Below are positions 1-8,531 of a DNA stretch of 64,000 nt, piece by piece. The DNA is taken from positions 558,001-622,000 of the forward strand of contig JACKEY010000005.1 of assembly GCA_020632755.1 (NCBI GenBank), in the 5' to 3' direction. The position numbers and the translations under genes are program-made. Each line of letters begins with the position of its first letter. The first letter of the stretch is position 1. This stretch comes from Alphaproteobacteria bacterium (lineage in GTDB: Bacteria > Myxococcota_A > UBA796 > UBA2385). Under the pieces are notes generated by a model that did no database searches, was not told where the DNA came from, and worked only from the letters and a program-made list of their open reading frames with translations.

Positions 1-443
1 AGAAGCAGGAAGGCACGGGCAACGTCAGCTACAACCCCGACAACCACCACCGCATGACCGAGATCCGCCAGGCCAAGGTCGATCGCATCGCCGCCGACCT
101 GGACCCGGTCGAGGTCTATGGCGACGACGGCGGCCTGCTGGTCGTGTCGTGGGGCGGGACCTTCGGGTCCGTGCGCGCGGCGGTCGATGCTGGCCGCACC
201 CAGGGCATGAAGCTCGGTCACCTGCACCTGCGCTGGCTGAACCCGATGCCTCCGGGCGTGGCCGAGGCCCTGGCCCGCTACGACCGGGTGCTCGTGCCCG
301 AGCTCAACATGGGCCAGCTGGCCGGCCTGCTGCGGCAGCGCTTCCTGGTCGACACCGTGAGCTTCCCCAAGGTCCAGGGCAAGCCGTTCAAGGTCAGCGA
401 GCTCCTCGCCCGCTTCCAGACCCTGACCAGCCCCGAAGCCTGA
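1..443 (+). CDS. korA: 2-oxoacid:ferredoxin oxidoreductase, alpha subunit (3' part only)
   Basis: This is the C-terminal end of a gene whose start lies before the window; reading frame 3 is open from the first codon to TGA at 441-443. The translated segment begins KQEGTGNVSYNPDNHHRMTE, typical of the join between the pyrophosphate-binding and C-terminal domains of KorA-type subunits, and continues with RVLVPELNMGQLAGLLRQRF, another conserved KorA stretch. With the beta subunit 88 bases downstream it would oxidise a 2-oxoacid (most likely 2-oxoglutarate) to an acyl-CoA and reduce ferredoxin in the cytoplasm. The substrate is inferred; the pyruvate and branched-chain enzymes are related. Confidence 0.88.
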   Translation, partial: KQEGTGNVSYNPDNHHRMTEIRQAKVDRIAADLDPVEVYGDDGGLLVVSWGGTFGSVRAAVDAGRTQGMKLGHLHLRWLNPMPPGVAEALARYDRVLVPELNMGQLAGLLRQRFLVDTVSFPKVQGKPFKVSELLARFQTLTSPEA

Positions 444-484
444 GCGCGTCGACCCGCGGCTCGGTCGCGGGTCCCCTCCCCTCC

Positions 485-514
485 TCCTCCGTCCTCGGAT
501 CCTCCGTCCTCGGA
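485..514. repeat. Perfect 15-bp tandem duplication between korA and korB
   Basis: The unit TCCTCCGTCCTCGGA occurs twice back to back (485-499 and 500-514) in the short gap between the alpha and beta subunit genes, just before the korB ribosome binding site. It is pyrimidine-rich and has no clear dyad symmetry. It may be a simple slippage duplication; no function can be read from it. Confidence 0.9.
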
Positions 515-522
515 CCCCTCGC

Positions 523-526
523 AGGA
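523..526 (+). promoter_or_regulatory. korB ribosome binding site that decides the start
   Basis: AGGA at 523-526 lies five bases before the ATG at 532. The in-frame ATG at 526 overlaps this element and has no usable spacing of its own, so 532 is the better start. Confidence 0.55.
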
Positions 527-531
527 TGCCC

Positions 532-1569
532 ATGTCCACCGTCGAAGACACCCCCACCGACGTGCCGCAGTACCAGAAGAAGGACTTCATGTCCGACCAG
601 ACGATCCGCTGGTGTCCGGGCTGCGGCGACTACTCGATCCTCAGCCAGGTGCAGACCGTCTTCGCCACGCTGGGCATCCCGAAGCACAAGTTCGCGGTGA
701 TCAGCGGCATCGGCTGCAGCAGCCGGTTCCCGTACTACATGAGCACCTACGGCTTCCACACCATCCACGGCCGGGCCCCGAGCTTCGCCACCGGCCTGAA
801 GCTGGTGAACCCCGAGCTGTCGGTGTGGCTGGTGACCGGTGACGGCGACGGCCTGTCGATCGGCGGCAACCACCTGATCCACGTGATCCGCCGCAACGTC
901 GACATCCAGCTGCTGCTGTTCAACAACCGGATCTACGGCCTGACCAAGGGCCAGTACTCCCCGACCAGCGAAGAAGGCAAGCGGACCAAGTCGACCCCGA
1001 TGGGCAGCGTCGACCACCCGTTCACGCCCGCCGCGGTCGCGCTCGGCGCCGACGCCAGCTTCGTCGCCCGCACGGTCGACATCTTCGTCAAGGAGCAGCG
1101 CCAGGTGCTGACCGACGCGCACAGCCACCGCGGCTGCTCGTTCGTCGAGATCTGGCAGAACTGCAACATCTTCAACGACGGGGCCTTCGCCGACTTCACG
1201 GACCGCAAGACCCGCGACGAGAAGGTCCTGTTCGTCGAGCACGGCCAGCCCCTGCGCTACGGCACGGCCGAGGCCCCCAAGGGGCTGGTGCTCAACAACC
1301 GGCTGCAGCTCGAGGCCATCGACCTCGACTCGCCGGAAGCCGAGGCCCGCGTGCTGGTGCACGACGAGACCAACCTGCTGCTGGGGACCCTGCTGGCCCG
1401 CCTGCAGGGCAGCGCCGATCTGCCGGTCGCCATGGGCGTGCTGTACCGCGTGCAGCGCCCCGTCTACGAAGCCGGCGTGCAGGCCCAGCTCGACCACGCC
1501 GCGGCGAAGCCCCACGCCGGCGACCTCGCCCGCGCCATCGCCGGGCCGAGCACCTGGACGGTCGAGTAG
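532..1569 (+). CDS. korB: 2-oxoacid:ferredoxin oxidoreductase, beta subunit
   Basis: 345 residues. The subunit binds thiamine pyrophosphate and a 4Fe-4S cluster and forms the catalytic half of the enzyme with KorA. Visible marks are the CxxC pair in RWCPGCGDYS near the N-terminus, the third cysteine in GIGCSSR, a distal cysteine in EIWQNCNIF, and the thiamine-binding segment GDGDGLSIGGNH followed by NNRIYGLTKGQYSPTS. The length fits the separate beta subunit of two-subunit KOR enzymes. It is co-directional with korA and its stop overlaps the next start by one base, so the three genes are probably co-transcribed. A 2-oxoglutarate preference is likely but not certain. Confidence 0.92.
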   Translation: MSTVEDTPTDVPQYQKKDFMSDQTIRWCPGCGDYSILSQVQTVFATLGIPKHKFAVISGIGCSSRFPYYMSTYGFHTIHGRAPSFATGLKLVNPELSVWLVTGDGDGLSIGGNHLIHVIRRNVDIQLLLFNNRIYGLTKGQYSPTSEEGKRTKSTPMGSVDHPFTPAAVALGADASFVARTVDIFVKEQRQVLTDAHSHRGCSFVEIWQNCNIFNDGAFADFTDRKTRDEKVLFVEHGQPLRYGTAEAPKGLVLNNRLQLEAIDLDSPEAEARVLVHDETNLLLGTLLARLQGSADLPVAMGVLYRVQRPVYEAGVQAQLDHAAAKPHAGDLARAIAGPSTWTVE

Positions 1570-2366
1570 TGGCGGCAGCCGAGCCGCGGCCGCTGGCCGA
1601 GCTCGCGCAGGTGCCGCCCCTCGACGGCATCCTCTGCGACATCGACGACACCCTCACCCACCACGGGCGGCTGGTGCCGGGCGCGCTCGAGGCGCTGGCC
1701 CGGGCGCAGCGCGCGGGGCTGAAGGTGATCCCCGTCACCGGCCGGCCCGGGGGCTGGGTCGATCACATCGCCCGCATGTGGCCCGTGGACGGGGTCGTGG
1801 GCGAGAACGGCGGGCTGTGGTTCTGGCGCGAGGACGGTGAGGCCGGGGCACAGCTGCATCGGCGGTTCCTGCAGGACCCGGCGACCCGCGCGACCAACCG
1901 CGCCCGCCTGGAGCTGCTCGGCGAGGAGATCCTGGCCGCGGTGCCCGGCACGGCCCTGGCCAGCGACCAGCCCTACCGCGAGCTCGACCTGGCGATCGAC
2001 TTCTGCGAGGACGTGCCGGCCCTGGGGGACGACGCCATCGACGCGATCGTCTCCTGCTTCGAGGCCGCGGGCGCGACCTGCAAGGTCAGCAGCATCCACG
2101 TCAACGGATGGTTCGGCCGGTTCGACAAGCTCGCCGGCATCCGCGCCCTGCACCGCGACCGCTGGGGAACGGACATCGACGTCGACCGCTGGGCCTTCTT
2201 CGGCGACTCCGCGAACGACGCCCCGATGTTCGGCGCCTTTCCGCTGAGCATCGGCGTGGCCAACGTCCGGGCCTTCCTGCCGCGCATGGACACCGGTCCC
2301 GCCTGGATCACCGACGGCGAAGGCGGGCACGGCTTCGTCGAGGCGATGGACCGGCTGCTGGGCTAG
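1569..2366 (+). CDS. HAD-superfamily (IIB-like) phosphatase
   Basis: 265 residues from a GTG at 1569 that overlaps the korB TAG by one base (TAGTG). HAD motif I is seen as DIDDTLTHHG near residue 25, motif II as VIPVTGRPGG, and motif IV as FFGDSANDAPMF near residue 220. The insert position resembles the type IIB cap of sugar-phosphate phosphatases (Cof, trehalose- and sucrose-phosphate phosphatase families). The substrate is unknown; a phosphorylated sugar or sugar acid is a guess supported by the PfkB kinase and hydroxyacid dehydrogenase facing it. Its stop codon overlaps that of the convergent gene within a CTAG. Confidence 0.82.
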   Translation: MAAAEPRPLAELAQVPPLDGILCDIDDTLTHHGRLVPGALEALARAQRAGLKVIPVTGRPGGWVDHIARMWPVDGVVGENGGLWFWREDGEAGAQLHRRFLQDPATRATNRARLELLGEEILAAVPGTALASDQPYRELDLAIDFCEDVPALGDDAIDAIVSCFEAAGATCKVSSIHVNGWFGRFDKLAGIRALHRDRWGTDIDVDRWAFFGDSANDAPMFGAFPLSIGVANVRAFLPRMDTGPAWITDGEGGHGFVEAMDRLLG

Positions 2367-3277
2367 CCAAGCGGGAAGGGCAGCGGACGGCCGGAGCGGA
2401 AGGCGTCGACGGTGTCGGCCAGCCCCTCGCGCACCAGCCGGGGCAGCCCGTCGTGGAAGCCCGCGGCATGGGGCAGCAGGGACAGCCCCGGGCGCCCGAC
2501 GACGGCCGCCATGTCGGGCCAGGGCTCGACGGGGAAGACGTCGAGACCCAGGAAGGACAGCCGGCCCGCGTCCAGGGCGTCGAGGGCGGCGGGCACGTCG
2601 ACGACGGGGCCGCGGGCGGTGTTGAGCAGGATCAGTCCCTCGGCCGGAGCCAGGAGCGCGGCGTCGACCAGCCCACGGCTGGCTGCGGTCAGGCTGCAGT
2701 GCAGGCTCAGGACATCGCAGCGCGCGACGAGCTCGCGGGGAGTGGCGGCTTCGACGTCGTCGGGCACCCCCGCGGGATCGTGGCCGAGCACGCGCGCGCC
2801 CAGCAGACCGCAGAGCCGGGCCAGGTGTCGGCCGATGACCCCCAGCCCGACGATGCCCACGGTGGTGTCGCCGAGGTTCCGCATGCCCAGCGCGGGCAGG
2901 TCCTTGCGGGCCCAGTTCCCGACCGCGGCCTGGGCGCCCAGCTGCGGCGTCCGGTGCAGTGCGGCGAGCATCCAGCCGAGGGTGGTCTCGACCACCGCGT
3001 CGCGCCGGGCGAGGGGCAGGCGCGCAGCGACGATGCCGCGGGCGGCCAGGGCGGCGAGGTCGAGGTGATCGTGGCCGCTGGTGGTGGTGACGACCAGTCG
3101 GGCCGAGGGGAAGGCGTCGAGCACGGTGGCGTCGACCCGCAGGTTGCTGGTGGTGACCAGCACCTCGGCGTCCGCGCCGTCGGCCACGACCTGCACCCGC
3201 TGGCCGAGCAGGGCGCGCTCGGCGAGGCGGTCGGCGTCGGTCTCGTAGGGCGACCAGACCAGCCGGGACAGGCGCAT
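2363..3277 (-). CDS. D-2-hydroxyacid dehydrogenase (NAD-binding)
   Basis: 304 residues. The Rossmann signature VGIVGLGVIGRHLARLCG lies near residue 145. The three catalytic positions of the family are present: Arg in LLNTARGPVVD, Glu in LDVFPVEPWP and His in LLPHAAGFHDG. Members reduce 2-oxoacids or oxidise glycerate, phosphoglycerate or hydroxypyruvate; the substrate cannot be told here. The start ATG (3275-3277) overlaps the TGA of the upstream PfkB gene by one base, so translation is probably coupled. The 3' end overlaps the HAD phosphatase by four bases on the opposite strand. Confidence 0.85.
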   Translation of the reverse strand: MRLSRLVWSPYETDADRLAERALLGQRVQVVADGADAEVLVTTSNLRVDATVLDAFPSARLVVTTTSGHDHLDLAALAARGIVAARLPLARRDAVVETTLGWMLAALHRTPQLGAQAAVGNWARKDLPALGMRNLGDTTVGIVGLGVIGRHLARLCGLLGARVLGHDPAGVPDDVEAATPRELVARCDVLSLHCSLTAASRGLVDAALLAPAEGLILLNTARGPVVDVPAALDALDAGRLSFLGLDVFPVEPWPDMAAVVGRPGLSLLPHAAGFHDGLPRLVREGLADTVDAFRSGRPLPFPLG

Positions 3278-4164
3278 CAGCCCGCCAGTCGCGTGATCTT
3301 GACCTGACGGGCCAGGCCCTCGCAGGCCGAGGGGTCCAGGCTGGCGATCTCCGGCCGGCTGGCGTTGTGGGCGCCGCAGGCCATGGCGAAGGCGACGGCC
3401 TGTTCCGGGCCCCGGGGCAGGGCGTGCAGCAGGCCGGCCAGGAGCGCGTCGCCGCAGCCGATGGGGTGCACCGCTTCGACCCGCGGCGGCTCGACCCGCC
3501 GGACGTGGTTGCCCGACTGGAAGATCGCCGCGCCGGGCCCGTCGGTCACCACCGACCAACGCGCCCCCTGCTCGTGCAGACGGGCGGCCCCGGCCACGGC
3601 GTCGGTGGTGCCGTACATGAAGCCGAGCTCGCGCAGGTTGGGCTTGGCGACCAGCACGTTGCCCACCCGCATGCAGTCGTCGAAGGAGGGGTGGCAGAAG
3701 TCCAGGCAGAGCGGGGCGCCCAGGGCCGCGAGCCGGGTGTACAGGCTCTCGTGGGTCACCGACCCGGCCAGCACGATGGCCCGCGCCGGCAGCAGCGCCC
3801 GGACGGTCGCGACCAGGGCCTCGACGTCGCCGTCGCGGATCTCCGGGCCCGGCCCGTAGATGGTCGTGTGTTCGCCCCCGTGGAACAAGGTGGCCCCGGC
3901 CCGGTTCTCGCCGCGGACCGGCACGACGCGGGTCCGCATGCCCTCGGCTTCCACCCGCTCGATGATCTCGCGGCCACGCCGCCCGGCCACCGCCATCACG
4001 TTGACGACGTCCTCGCCCAGGTCGGTCAAGGCGCGGGCGACGTTGAGGCCCTTGCCGGTGGCGAAGGTCCAGGCGCGATCCGGGCGGTGGCGGGTGCCGC
4101 TGTGCAGGTCGGACACGGGGAAGACGTGCTCGACCATCGGGTTCGCGGTGACGGTGATGAACAT
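3277..4164 (-). CDS. PfkB-family sugar kinase (1-phosphofructokinase-like)
   Basis: 295 residues, ribokinase/PfkB fold. The N-terminal MFITVTANPMVEHVF and the ATGKGLNVARALTDLG segment match the hexose-phosphate kinase branch (FruK, LacC, PfkB). The C-terminal anion hole/catalytic motif reads PIGCGDALLAGLL, a variant of GAGD that keeps the catalytic Asp. It should transfer phosphate from ATP to a sugar phosphate or sugar acid. It is the first gene of a two-gene operon with the hydroxyacid dehydrogenase. No phosphotransferase permease is next to it, so FruK is only one possibility. Confidence 0.82.
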   Translation of the reverse strand: MFITVTANPMVEHVFPVSDLHSGTRHRPDRAWTFATGKGLNVARALTDLGEDVVNVMAVAGRRGREIIERVEAEGMRTRVVPVRGENRAGATLFHGGEHTTIYGPGPEIRDGDVEALVATVRALLPARAIVLAGSVTHESLYTRLAALGAPLCLDFCHPSFDDCMRVGNVLVAKPNLRELGFMYGTTDAVAGAARLHEQGARWSVVTDGPGAAIFQSGNHVRRVEPPRVEAVHPIGCGDALLAGLLHALPRGPEQAVAFAMACGAHNASRPEIASLDPSACEGLARQVKITRLAG

Positions 4165-4242
4165 GGGGCCGGGCTATCCCGCGACCGGGAGGTCTCGCCA
4201 TGGGATGATGGCGGCCCCGCCCTCCTGCCGAGAGGAGTCTCC

Positions 4243-4515
4243 ATGTCCGACGTCGTTGCACACCCTGGCCATGCCGTGAAGGCCCGTCGCAAGGAACAGG
4301 GCTGGTCCCGCGCCGAGCTGGCCGACCGCGCGGCGCTCGACCCCCGCGTGGTGCAGCTCGTCGAGCTCGGCGAGTGGAACGAGCACGAAGCGCTGGGCCG
4401 GCTGGACGCCGTCCTCGCGCAGGCCGAGGCCGGGGTCCCCGACCCGCGGCTGGCGGCGCCGCGACCCACGCCCGAGCAGCGGATCGACGCGCCCCTGGGC
4501 GGCGACGACGCCTGA
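4243..4515 (+). CDS. Small XRE-type helix-turn-helix protein
   Basis: 90 residues, starting at the ATG preceded by GAGAGGAG with good spacing. Residues 10-60 form an XRE-like fold: VKARRKEQGWSRAELADRAA followed by DPRVVQLVELGEWNEHEALG, where the second stretch matches the recognition helix and the usual E-x-G-x region. The rest is a Pro/Ala/Arg-rich tail. It is divergent from the PfkB kinase across a 78-bp gap, so it could regulate either side; no operator was identified. Confidence 0.72.
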   Translation: MSDVVAHPGHAVKARRKEQGWSRAELADRAALDPRVVQLVELGEWNEHEALGRLDAVLAQAEAGVPDPRLAAPRPTPEQRIDAPLGGDDA

Positions 4516-4625
4516 GTGGGACGCGGCCCGCGGACGAACCGCCGCAGCCCGCGATCCGGATGCGGGGTAGCGGCAACTCCACGGCAGGCGCCGGTCGAGC
4601 GCGGCGCCACCTCCAGGGAGTCCCC

Positions 4626-4913
4626 ATGACGGTCACCGGTCCGCTGCAGGAGATCTCCACCACCTTCCGCGTGGTCGTGGACGGCAGCGGGCGTGGCCGG
4701 ACCGACGTGATGCGCTGGGTCGCGGAGACCGCGCTGGAGATCGCCCGGATCCCCAGCCAGGCCGCGGACCGCCTTGCGCAGGCCACCTGGGCCCTGCTCA
4801 GCCGTCCCGGCCGGACGCGCGAGGTCACCCTGGCCATGCGGGTCGACACCGGTCTGGTGGAGATCCGCTTCGGCCACGGCCCCGGCGAGACGCTGCTCTA
4901 CCGGGCGGGCTGA
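4626..4913 (+). CDS. Small protein of unknown function
   Basis: 95 residues beginning MTVTGPLQEISTTFRVV, with an AGGGAG ribosome binding site six bases before the ATG. No recognised family. It looks like a soluble alpha/beta protein: a beta strand (TTFRVVVDG), a helix (VMRWVAETALEIARIP), a second helix, then two strands ending LLYRAG. There is no signal peptide or membrane segment. It lies 110 bases after the XRE gene and 66 bases before a membrane protein. The codon pattern matches its neighbours, which supports it being real. Confidence 0.6.
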   Translation: MTVTGPLQEISTTFRVVVDGSGRGRTDVMRWVAETALEIARIPSQAADRLAQATWALLSRPGRTREVTLAMRVDTGLVEIRFGHGPGETLLYRAG

Positions 4914-4979
4914 CCCCCGCGTTGCCTCGGCGGCGACGCCCGCGTACCCTCGGAAGCCGTCTTCCCGAGCGTCCCGAAC

Positions 4980-6785
4980 GTGCCCTGGCTCCCGGACCTG
5001 CTGCTCGCCGCCGTCCTGCCTGGGCTGGCCTGGGCCGTCTCCGGGGTGCCGTCGGCCCTCCTCCCCGACACCGACCGCGCGCTGCGCGGCGCCGTGGCCT
5101 TCGCGCTGGTGGTCGGCTGGTGCTCGCTCGGCGGCATCGTCCTGGGCTTCACCCACAGGCTGGGGCCGCTGACCGCGACGGCCTGGCTCGGGCTCGGGAT
5201 CGCCGCGGCGCTGCTGCGGGCCCGGCCGGTCCACCCGCGGGAATTCGCCGACCTGCTGCCCCTCTCTCCCCTGCTGCTGCTGCTGCTGGCCCTGGGCACG
5301 GTGCCGCCGTGGCACCGCGACTCGATGACCTATCACCTGGCCCTTCCACGGTTCTTCGCGCAGCACGGCGGCTACGCCCCGACCGACGAGAACCTGTTCG
5401 CCAGCTTCCCACTGGGCTGGGAGTCGGCGCTGTCCCTGGTCTGCGCCTGGGGAGCACCTCCGGACCACTACCCGTTGGTGAACCCGCGCCTGCTGGCGGC
5501 CTGGATCACCGTGGCTGGGGCCCTGGCGCTGGTCGGACTGGCCCGGACCCTCGGGGCCGAGCGTCGGGCTGCGCTGACGGCGGGCGCGGCGTGGCTGCTG
5601 CTGCCTTCCGTCGTCGAGTTCGGGTCCACGGCCTACGTCGAGCCCTGGCTCTGCCTGTGCAGCGTCCTGGCGGTGGCCTTCGCCTGGCGTGCCCGCGAGG
5701 GCGGGCCGCGGCTGGCCCGTGCGGCAGGGCTGTTCGCCGGGCTGGCGATCTCTGCGAAGTACCCGGGGCTCGCGGTCGCGGCCTTCGTCGGCACGCTGCT
5801 GCTCCCCCGGCCCGGCCAGCTGCTGTCCTACGGTGCGGTGGCCGCCGTCGTCGGCAGTCCCTTCTACCTGCGCAACCTGCTCGTGAAGGGCAACCCGGTC
5901 TTTCCGGTCGCCTGGGACCTGTTCGGGGGGCCGGGCTGGGACGCGTGGCGCAGCATGGCCTACGCCGCGACCCTGGCGAACTACGGCATGGGCCGGTCGA
6001 CGCTGGACACCCTGCTGCTGCCGTGGCGGGTCCTGACGACCACCGACCTGGTCGGCGGCTTCGAAGGTTCCCTCGGCCTGGCGGCGGTGGGCGGCCTGGT
6101 GCTGGGCGGGCTCGCCCTGGTTGGCGAGGGGCGGCGACTGTGGCCGCTCGCGGTGGTGCTGGGGCTGTGGGCGGCCTTCTGGGCCAGCCAGGTGCAGCAG
6201 ATCCGCTTCCTGCTGGCCCTGCTGCCGGTGCTGTTCGCGGTGGCGGCCGTGGGCGCGAGCCGCCGCAGCCCGGCCCTGCTCGCTGTGTGGCTGCTCGCTT
6301 CCGTCGGCTGGTCCGCGCCGCTGGTGCACCGCCTGTGGACCCAGCAGGCGACCGGGTCCTGGCTGGTAGGCGAGCTCGCCGAGGCCGACGTCCTGGAGCG
6401 CATGCTCCCCGAGTCCTACCGGCCGCTGCAGGCGCTGGCCGACCACGTGCCCGAAGACGGCAGGGTCTGGCTGGTGTGGACGCGGGGCTACAGCTACTAC
6501 GCCCCCCGCGACGTCCGCGTGGACTCGGTGTTCGAGGCCTGGCGCCTGGAGGCACTGCTCGACGAGGCCGGGGACGCGGACCAGGCCATCGCCCTCCTGC
6601 GGGCCGACGGCATCACGCACCTGCTGATCAACCGACGCTTCTTCCTGACCGGCACGAACGCCGACCTGGAGGAGGGTCGGACCGAGCGCCTGCGCCAGCG
6701 CTTCGGGGCCCTGGTCGCCGCAGGGCGGCTGCGCCCGGTCGAGGAGTGGGGCCCCGTCGTGCTGCTGGAGGTGGCCGAGGACTGA
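4980..6785 (+). CDS. GT-C/ArnT-like polytopic membrane protein
   Basis: 601 residues from a GTG at 4980. About ten or more hydrophobic segments cover residues 1-460, followed by a soluble C-terminal region. The loop WHRDSMTYHLALPRFFAQHG near residue 110 resembles the first periplasmic loop of GT39/GT83-type glycosyltransferases, where an acidic residue is catalytic. This suggests transfer of a sugar or other group from a lipid carrier to an envelope acceptor, but no specific family was recognised. The protein at 36409-38346 has a similar plan. A TACCCT element about 30 bases upstream may be its -10 box. Confidence 0.6.
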   Translation: MPWLPDLLLAAVLPGLAWAVSGVPSALLPDTDRALRGAVAFALVVGWCSLGGIVLGFTHRLGPLTATAWLGLGIAAALLRARPVHPREFADLLPLSPLLLLLLALGTVPPWHRDSMTYHLALPRFFAQHGGYAPTDENLFASFPLGWESALSLVCAWGAPPDHYPLVNPRLLAAWITVAGALALVGLARTLGAERRAALTAGAAWLLLPSVVEFGSTAYVEPWLCLCSVLAVAFAWRAREGGPRLARAAGLFAGLAISAKYPGLAVAAFVGTLLLPRPGQLLSYGAVAAVVGSPFYLRNLLVKGNPVFPVAWDLFGGPGWDAWRSMAYAATLANYGMGRSTLDTLLLPWRVLTTTDLVGGFEGSLGLAAVGGLVLGGLALVGEGRRLWPLAVVLGLWAAFWASQVQQIRFLLALLPVLFAVAAVGASRRSPALLAVWLLASVGWSAPLVHRLWTQQATGSWLVGELAEADVLERMLPESYRPLQALADHVPEDGRVWLVWTRGYSYYAPRDVRVDSVFEAWRLEALLDEAGDADQAIALLRADGITHLLINRRFFLTGTNADLEEGRTERLRQRFGALVAAGRLRPVEEWGPVVLLEVAED

Positions 6786-6797
6786 GGCCCCCGCGGC

Positions 6798-7247
6798 TCA
6801 GGAGCGGCTTCCCCGGCCCTCGAGGTAGCGCCGGGCGAGGCGCTGTGTGTCGGACTCGGCCACGCGCTCGTGACCGCGGAGCAGATCGATCACGATGCCC
6901 AGGTCGCTCTGGAAGCGGACCATCCGAGAGCGGTTTCGCGTGAACGCCCGACGGGCCAGCCAGGCCAGCGGCAGGACCGAGCCGACCATGGCCCAGATGA
7001 AGGTCTCTTCTGCATGGTCCACCCGCATCGCGGCCAGCTGTCGCCCGAAGGGCACGGCGTCGGTCCAGCGGTGGAAGGCCCAGACCAGCCCGTCCACGAC
7101 TCCCCAGGCGTCTGCGGCCCCGAGCTGCCCGCCGAACCAGGCGACCAGCCCCGGTCCCAGCAGCCCCAAGCCCACGGCCCCTGCCAGGGACCAGACCATG
7201 GCGGCAGCGGCGATCGAGGCGTTGGCGCGCGACTCCATGCGCGACAT
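6798..7247 (-). CDS. Membrane protein of unknown function
   Basis: 149 residues starting MSRMESRANASIAAA. Two hydrophobic segments are seen, roughly residues 11-35 and 85-105, linked by a hydrophilic stretch (FHRWTDAVPFGRQLAAMRV). The basic C-terminal tail (FTRNRSRMVRFQSDLG) should be cytoplasmic. No family recognised. It follows the di-iron lipoprotein gene by 26 bases on the same strand, so they may be co-transcribed. Confidence 0.6.
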   Translation of the reverse strand: MSRMESRANASIAAAAMVWSLAGAVGLGLLGPGLVAWFGGQLGAADAWGVVDGLVWAFHRWTDAVPFGRQLAAMRVDHAEETFIWAMVGSVLPLAWLARRAFTRNRSRMVRFQSDLGIVIDLLRGHERVAESDTQRLARRYLEGRGSRS

Positions 7248-7273
7248 GGCAGCTCCGTCGGTCGGTGGCCCGG

Positions 7274-8488
7274 TCAGGGTAGCCGCATCGGTTGCCGCTC
7301 GTCCTGCCGGGGCACGCCGTGGGCGGCACTCTGGAGCATCGGCGCCACCGCCGTGCGCCAGCCGATCGCCCGGACCCGGGCACGGGTGGCGGCCGACAGG
7401 CGGCCGTAGGCATCCAGCGAGGAGGCTGCGTCCTCCACCGAGCGGATGTGCGGCGGCTCGCTGGCTTCCGCGACCACCGCCGCCAGCTCGGGCCGCGACG
7501 ACAGGAACCACTGCAGCGCCCGCCAGGCCAGCGCCGCGTGCCGCGCCTCGTCGGCAGCGATGCGCTGCAGGATCTCCGCTACGACCGGATCCTCCGCCCG
7601 CCGCGCGGCCTCGGCGGCTTCCAGGGCGGCCAGGGTCTCGCCCACGCAGCCTTCGACCACCAGGGTTCGGACCAGCTGCGCCGCGTCGAGCTCGCCGTCG
7701 AGGGCGGCCGAGCAGTCCAGCGGACCGGGGCCGACCGCCTGCCCGTCCAGGGCCTGCGCCAGGCCGTAGCAGAGCCGGGCGTGGCCGACCTCGTCCAGCG
7801 CGGCACGCTGGGCATCTGCGACGAGGTCCGGCGGGGCTCCGTGGTGCAGAAGCGCCAGGGAGAAGCGAGCGAAGGCCGCGACCGAGGCGTGCTCCATGCG
7901 GCCGGCGCGCCGCCAGTGTTCGGCGAGGACGGGCACCAGGGACGCCGGCACCGGCGCGGGCGCCAGGGTGGCGGCCCAGTCGTCGCGCACCGCCGGGCCG
8001 GCGGTGCGGGCCCGGCCGTGCACCAGGAAGGGACGGCCCTCGGTCAGGTCGTCCTCCAGGACCCGGAACGAGTACTGCCAGCAGCAGGCGCCGTCGAGCT
8101 CCATCGGCCCGCACTCGAGCGGCGCATCCCAGAACTCGTTGGCGCCCTCGGTGGCCCAGTCGGCGGCCGCCTGGTCGCCGAGGCTTCGGCTCTCGAGCCC
8201 CCAGATCTCGTCGTCGAAGCAGTCCTGCATCTCCGGCTCGGTCGTGGCGCACACCACCAGCGCGTCCACCGGCTCGGATGGGGCGCCGGAGATGATCTCG
8301 CAATCTGTGATCCGGTCGTCGGAGAGGTGCCAGTGGCACTCGGCCTCGACCCTCTGCAGCGCGTCCACGTCGTCCGGGTCGCAGTCGCCGTAGTCCCCTT
8401 CGTACCGCGGCTCGCCCTTGGCGCCGCAGCCCGCCATCGCGATGAGGGACAGCGACAGGGCGAGACGGCGCTCGATCTCGTCGTGCAC
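7274..8488 (-). CDS. Lipoprotein with a ferritin-like di-iron domain
   Basis: 404 residues from GTG, preceded by GGAGG with good spacing. A lipobox (LIAMAGC, Cys about 21) predicts export and lipid attachment. Residues about 30-150 form a Cys-rich domain of unknown type. From about residue 190 a four-helix ferritin-like domain carries the paired motif Glu (GRMEHASVAAFARF), ExxH (ALDEVGHARL), Glu (EGCVGETLAALEA), ExxH (AADEARHAALAW), the ligand set of rubrerythrin/ferritin-like di-iron proteins. It may act as an oxygen or peroxide sensor, oxidase or iron binder in the envelope; the reaction is unknown. Confidence 0.75.
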   Translation of the reverse strand: MHDEIERRLALSLSLIAMAGCGAKGEPRYEGDYGDCDPDDVDALQRVEAECHWHLSDDRITDCEIISGAPSEPVDALVVCATTEPEMQDCFDDEIWGLESRSLGDQAAADWATEGANEFWDAPLECGPMELDGACCWQYSFRVLEDDLTEGRPFLVHGRARTAGPAVRDDWAATLAPAPVPASLVPVLAEHWRRAGRMEHASVAAFARFSLALLHHGAPPDLVADAQRAALDEVGHARLCYGLAQALDGQAVGPGPLDCSAALDGELDAAQLVRTLVVEGCVGETLAALEAAEAARRAEDPVVAEILQRIAADEARHAALAWRALQWFLSSRPELAAVVAEASEPPHIRSVEDAASSLDAYGRLSAATRARVRAIGWRTAVAPMLQSAAHGVPRQDERQPMRLP

Positions 8489-8531
8489 GGGTGCCTCCAG
8501 CGGAGAGGCTACGGCGGAGGATGCCTTCCCT

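Noticed and set aside
526..528. ATG two codons upstream as korB start
   Set aside because: It overlaps the only ribosome binding site; the ATG at 532 has proper spacing.
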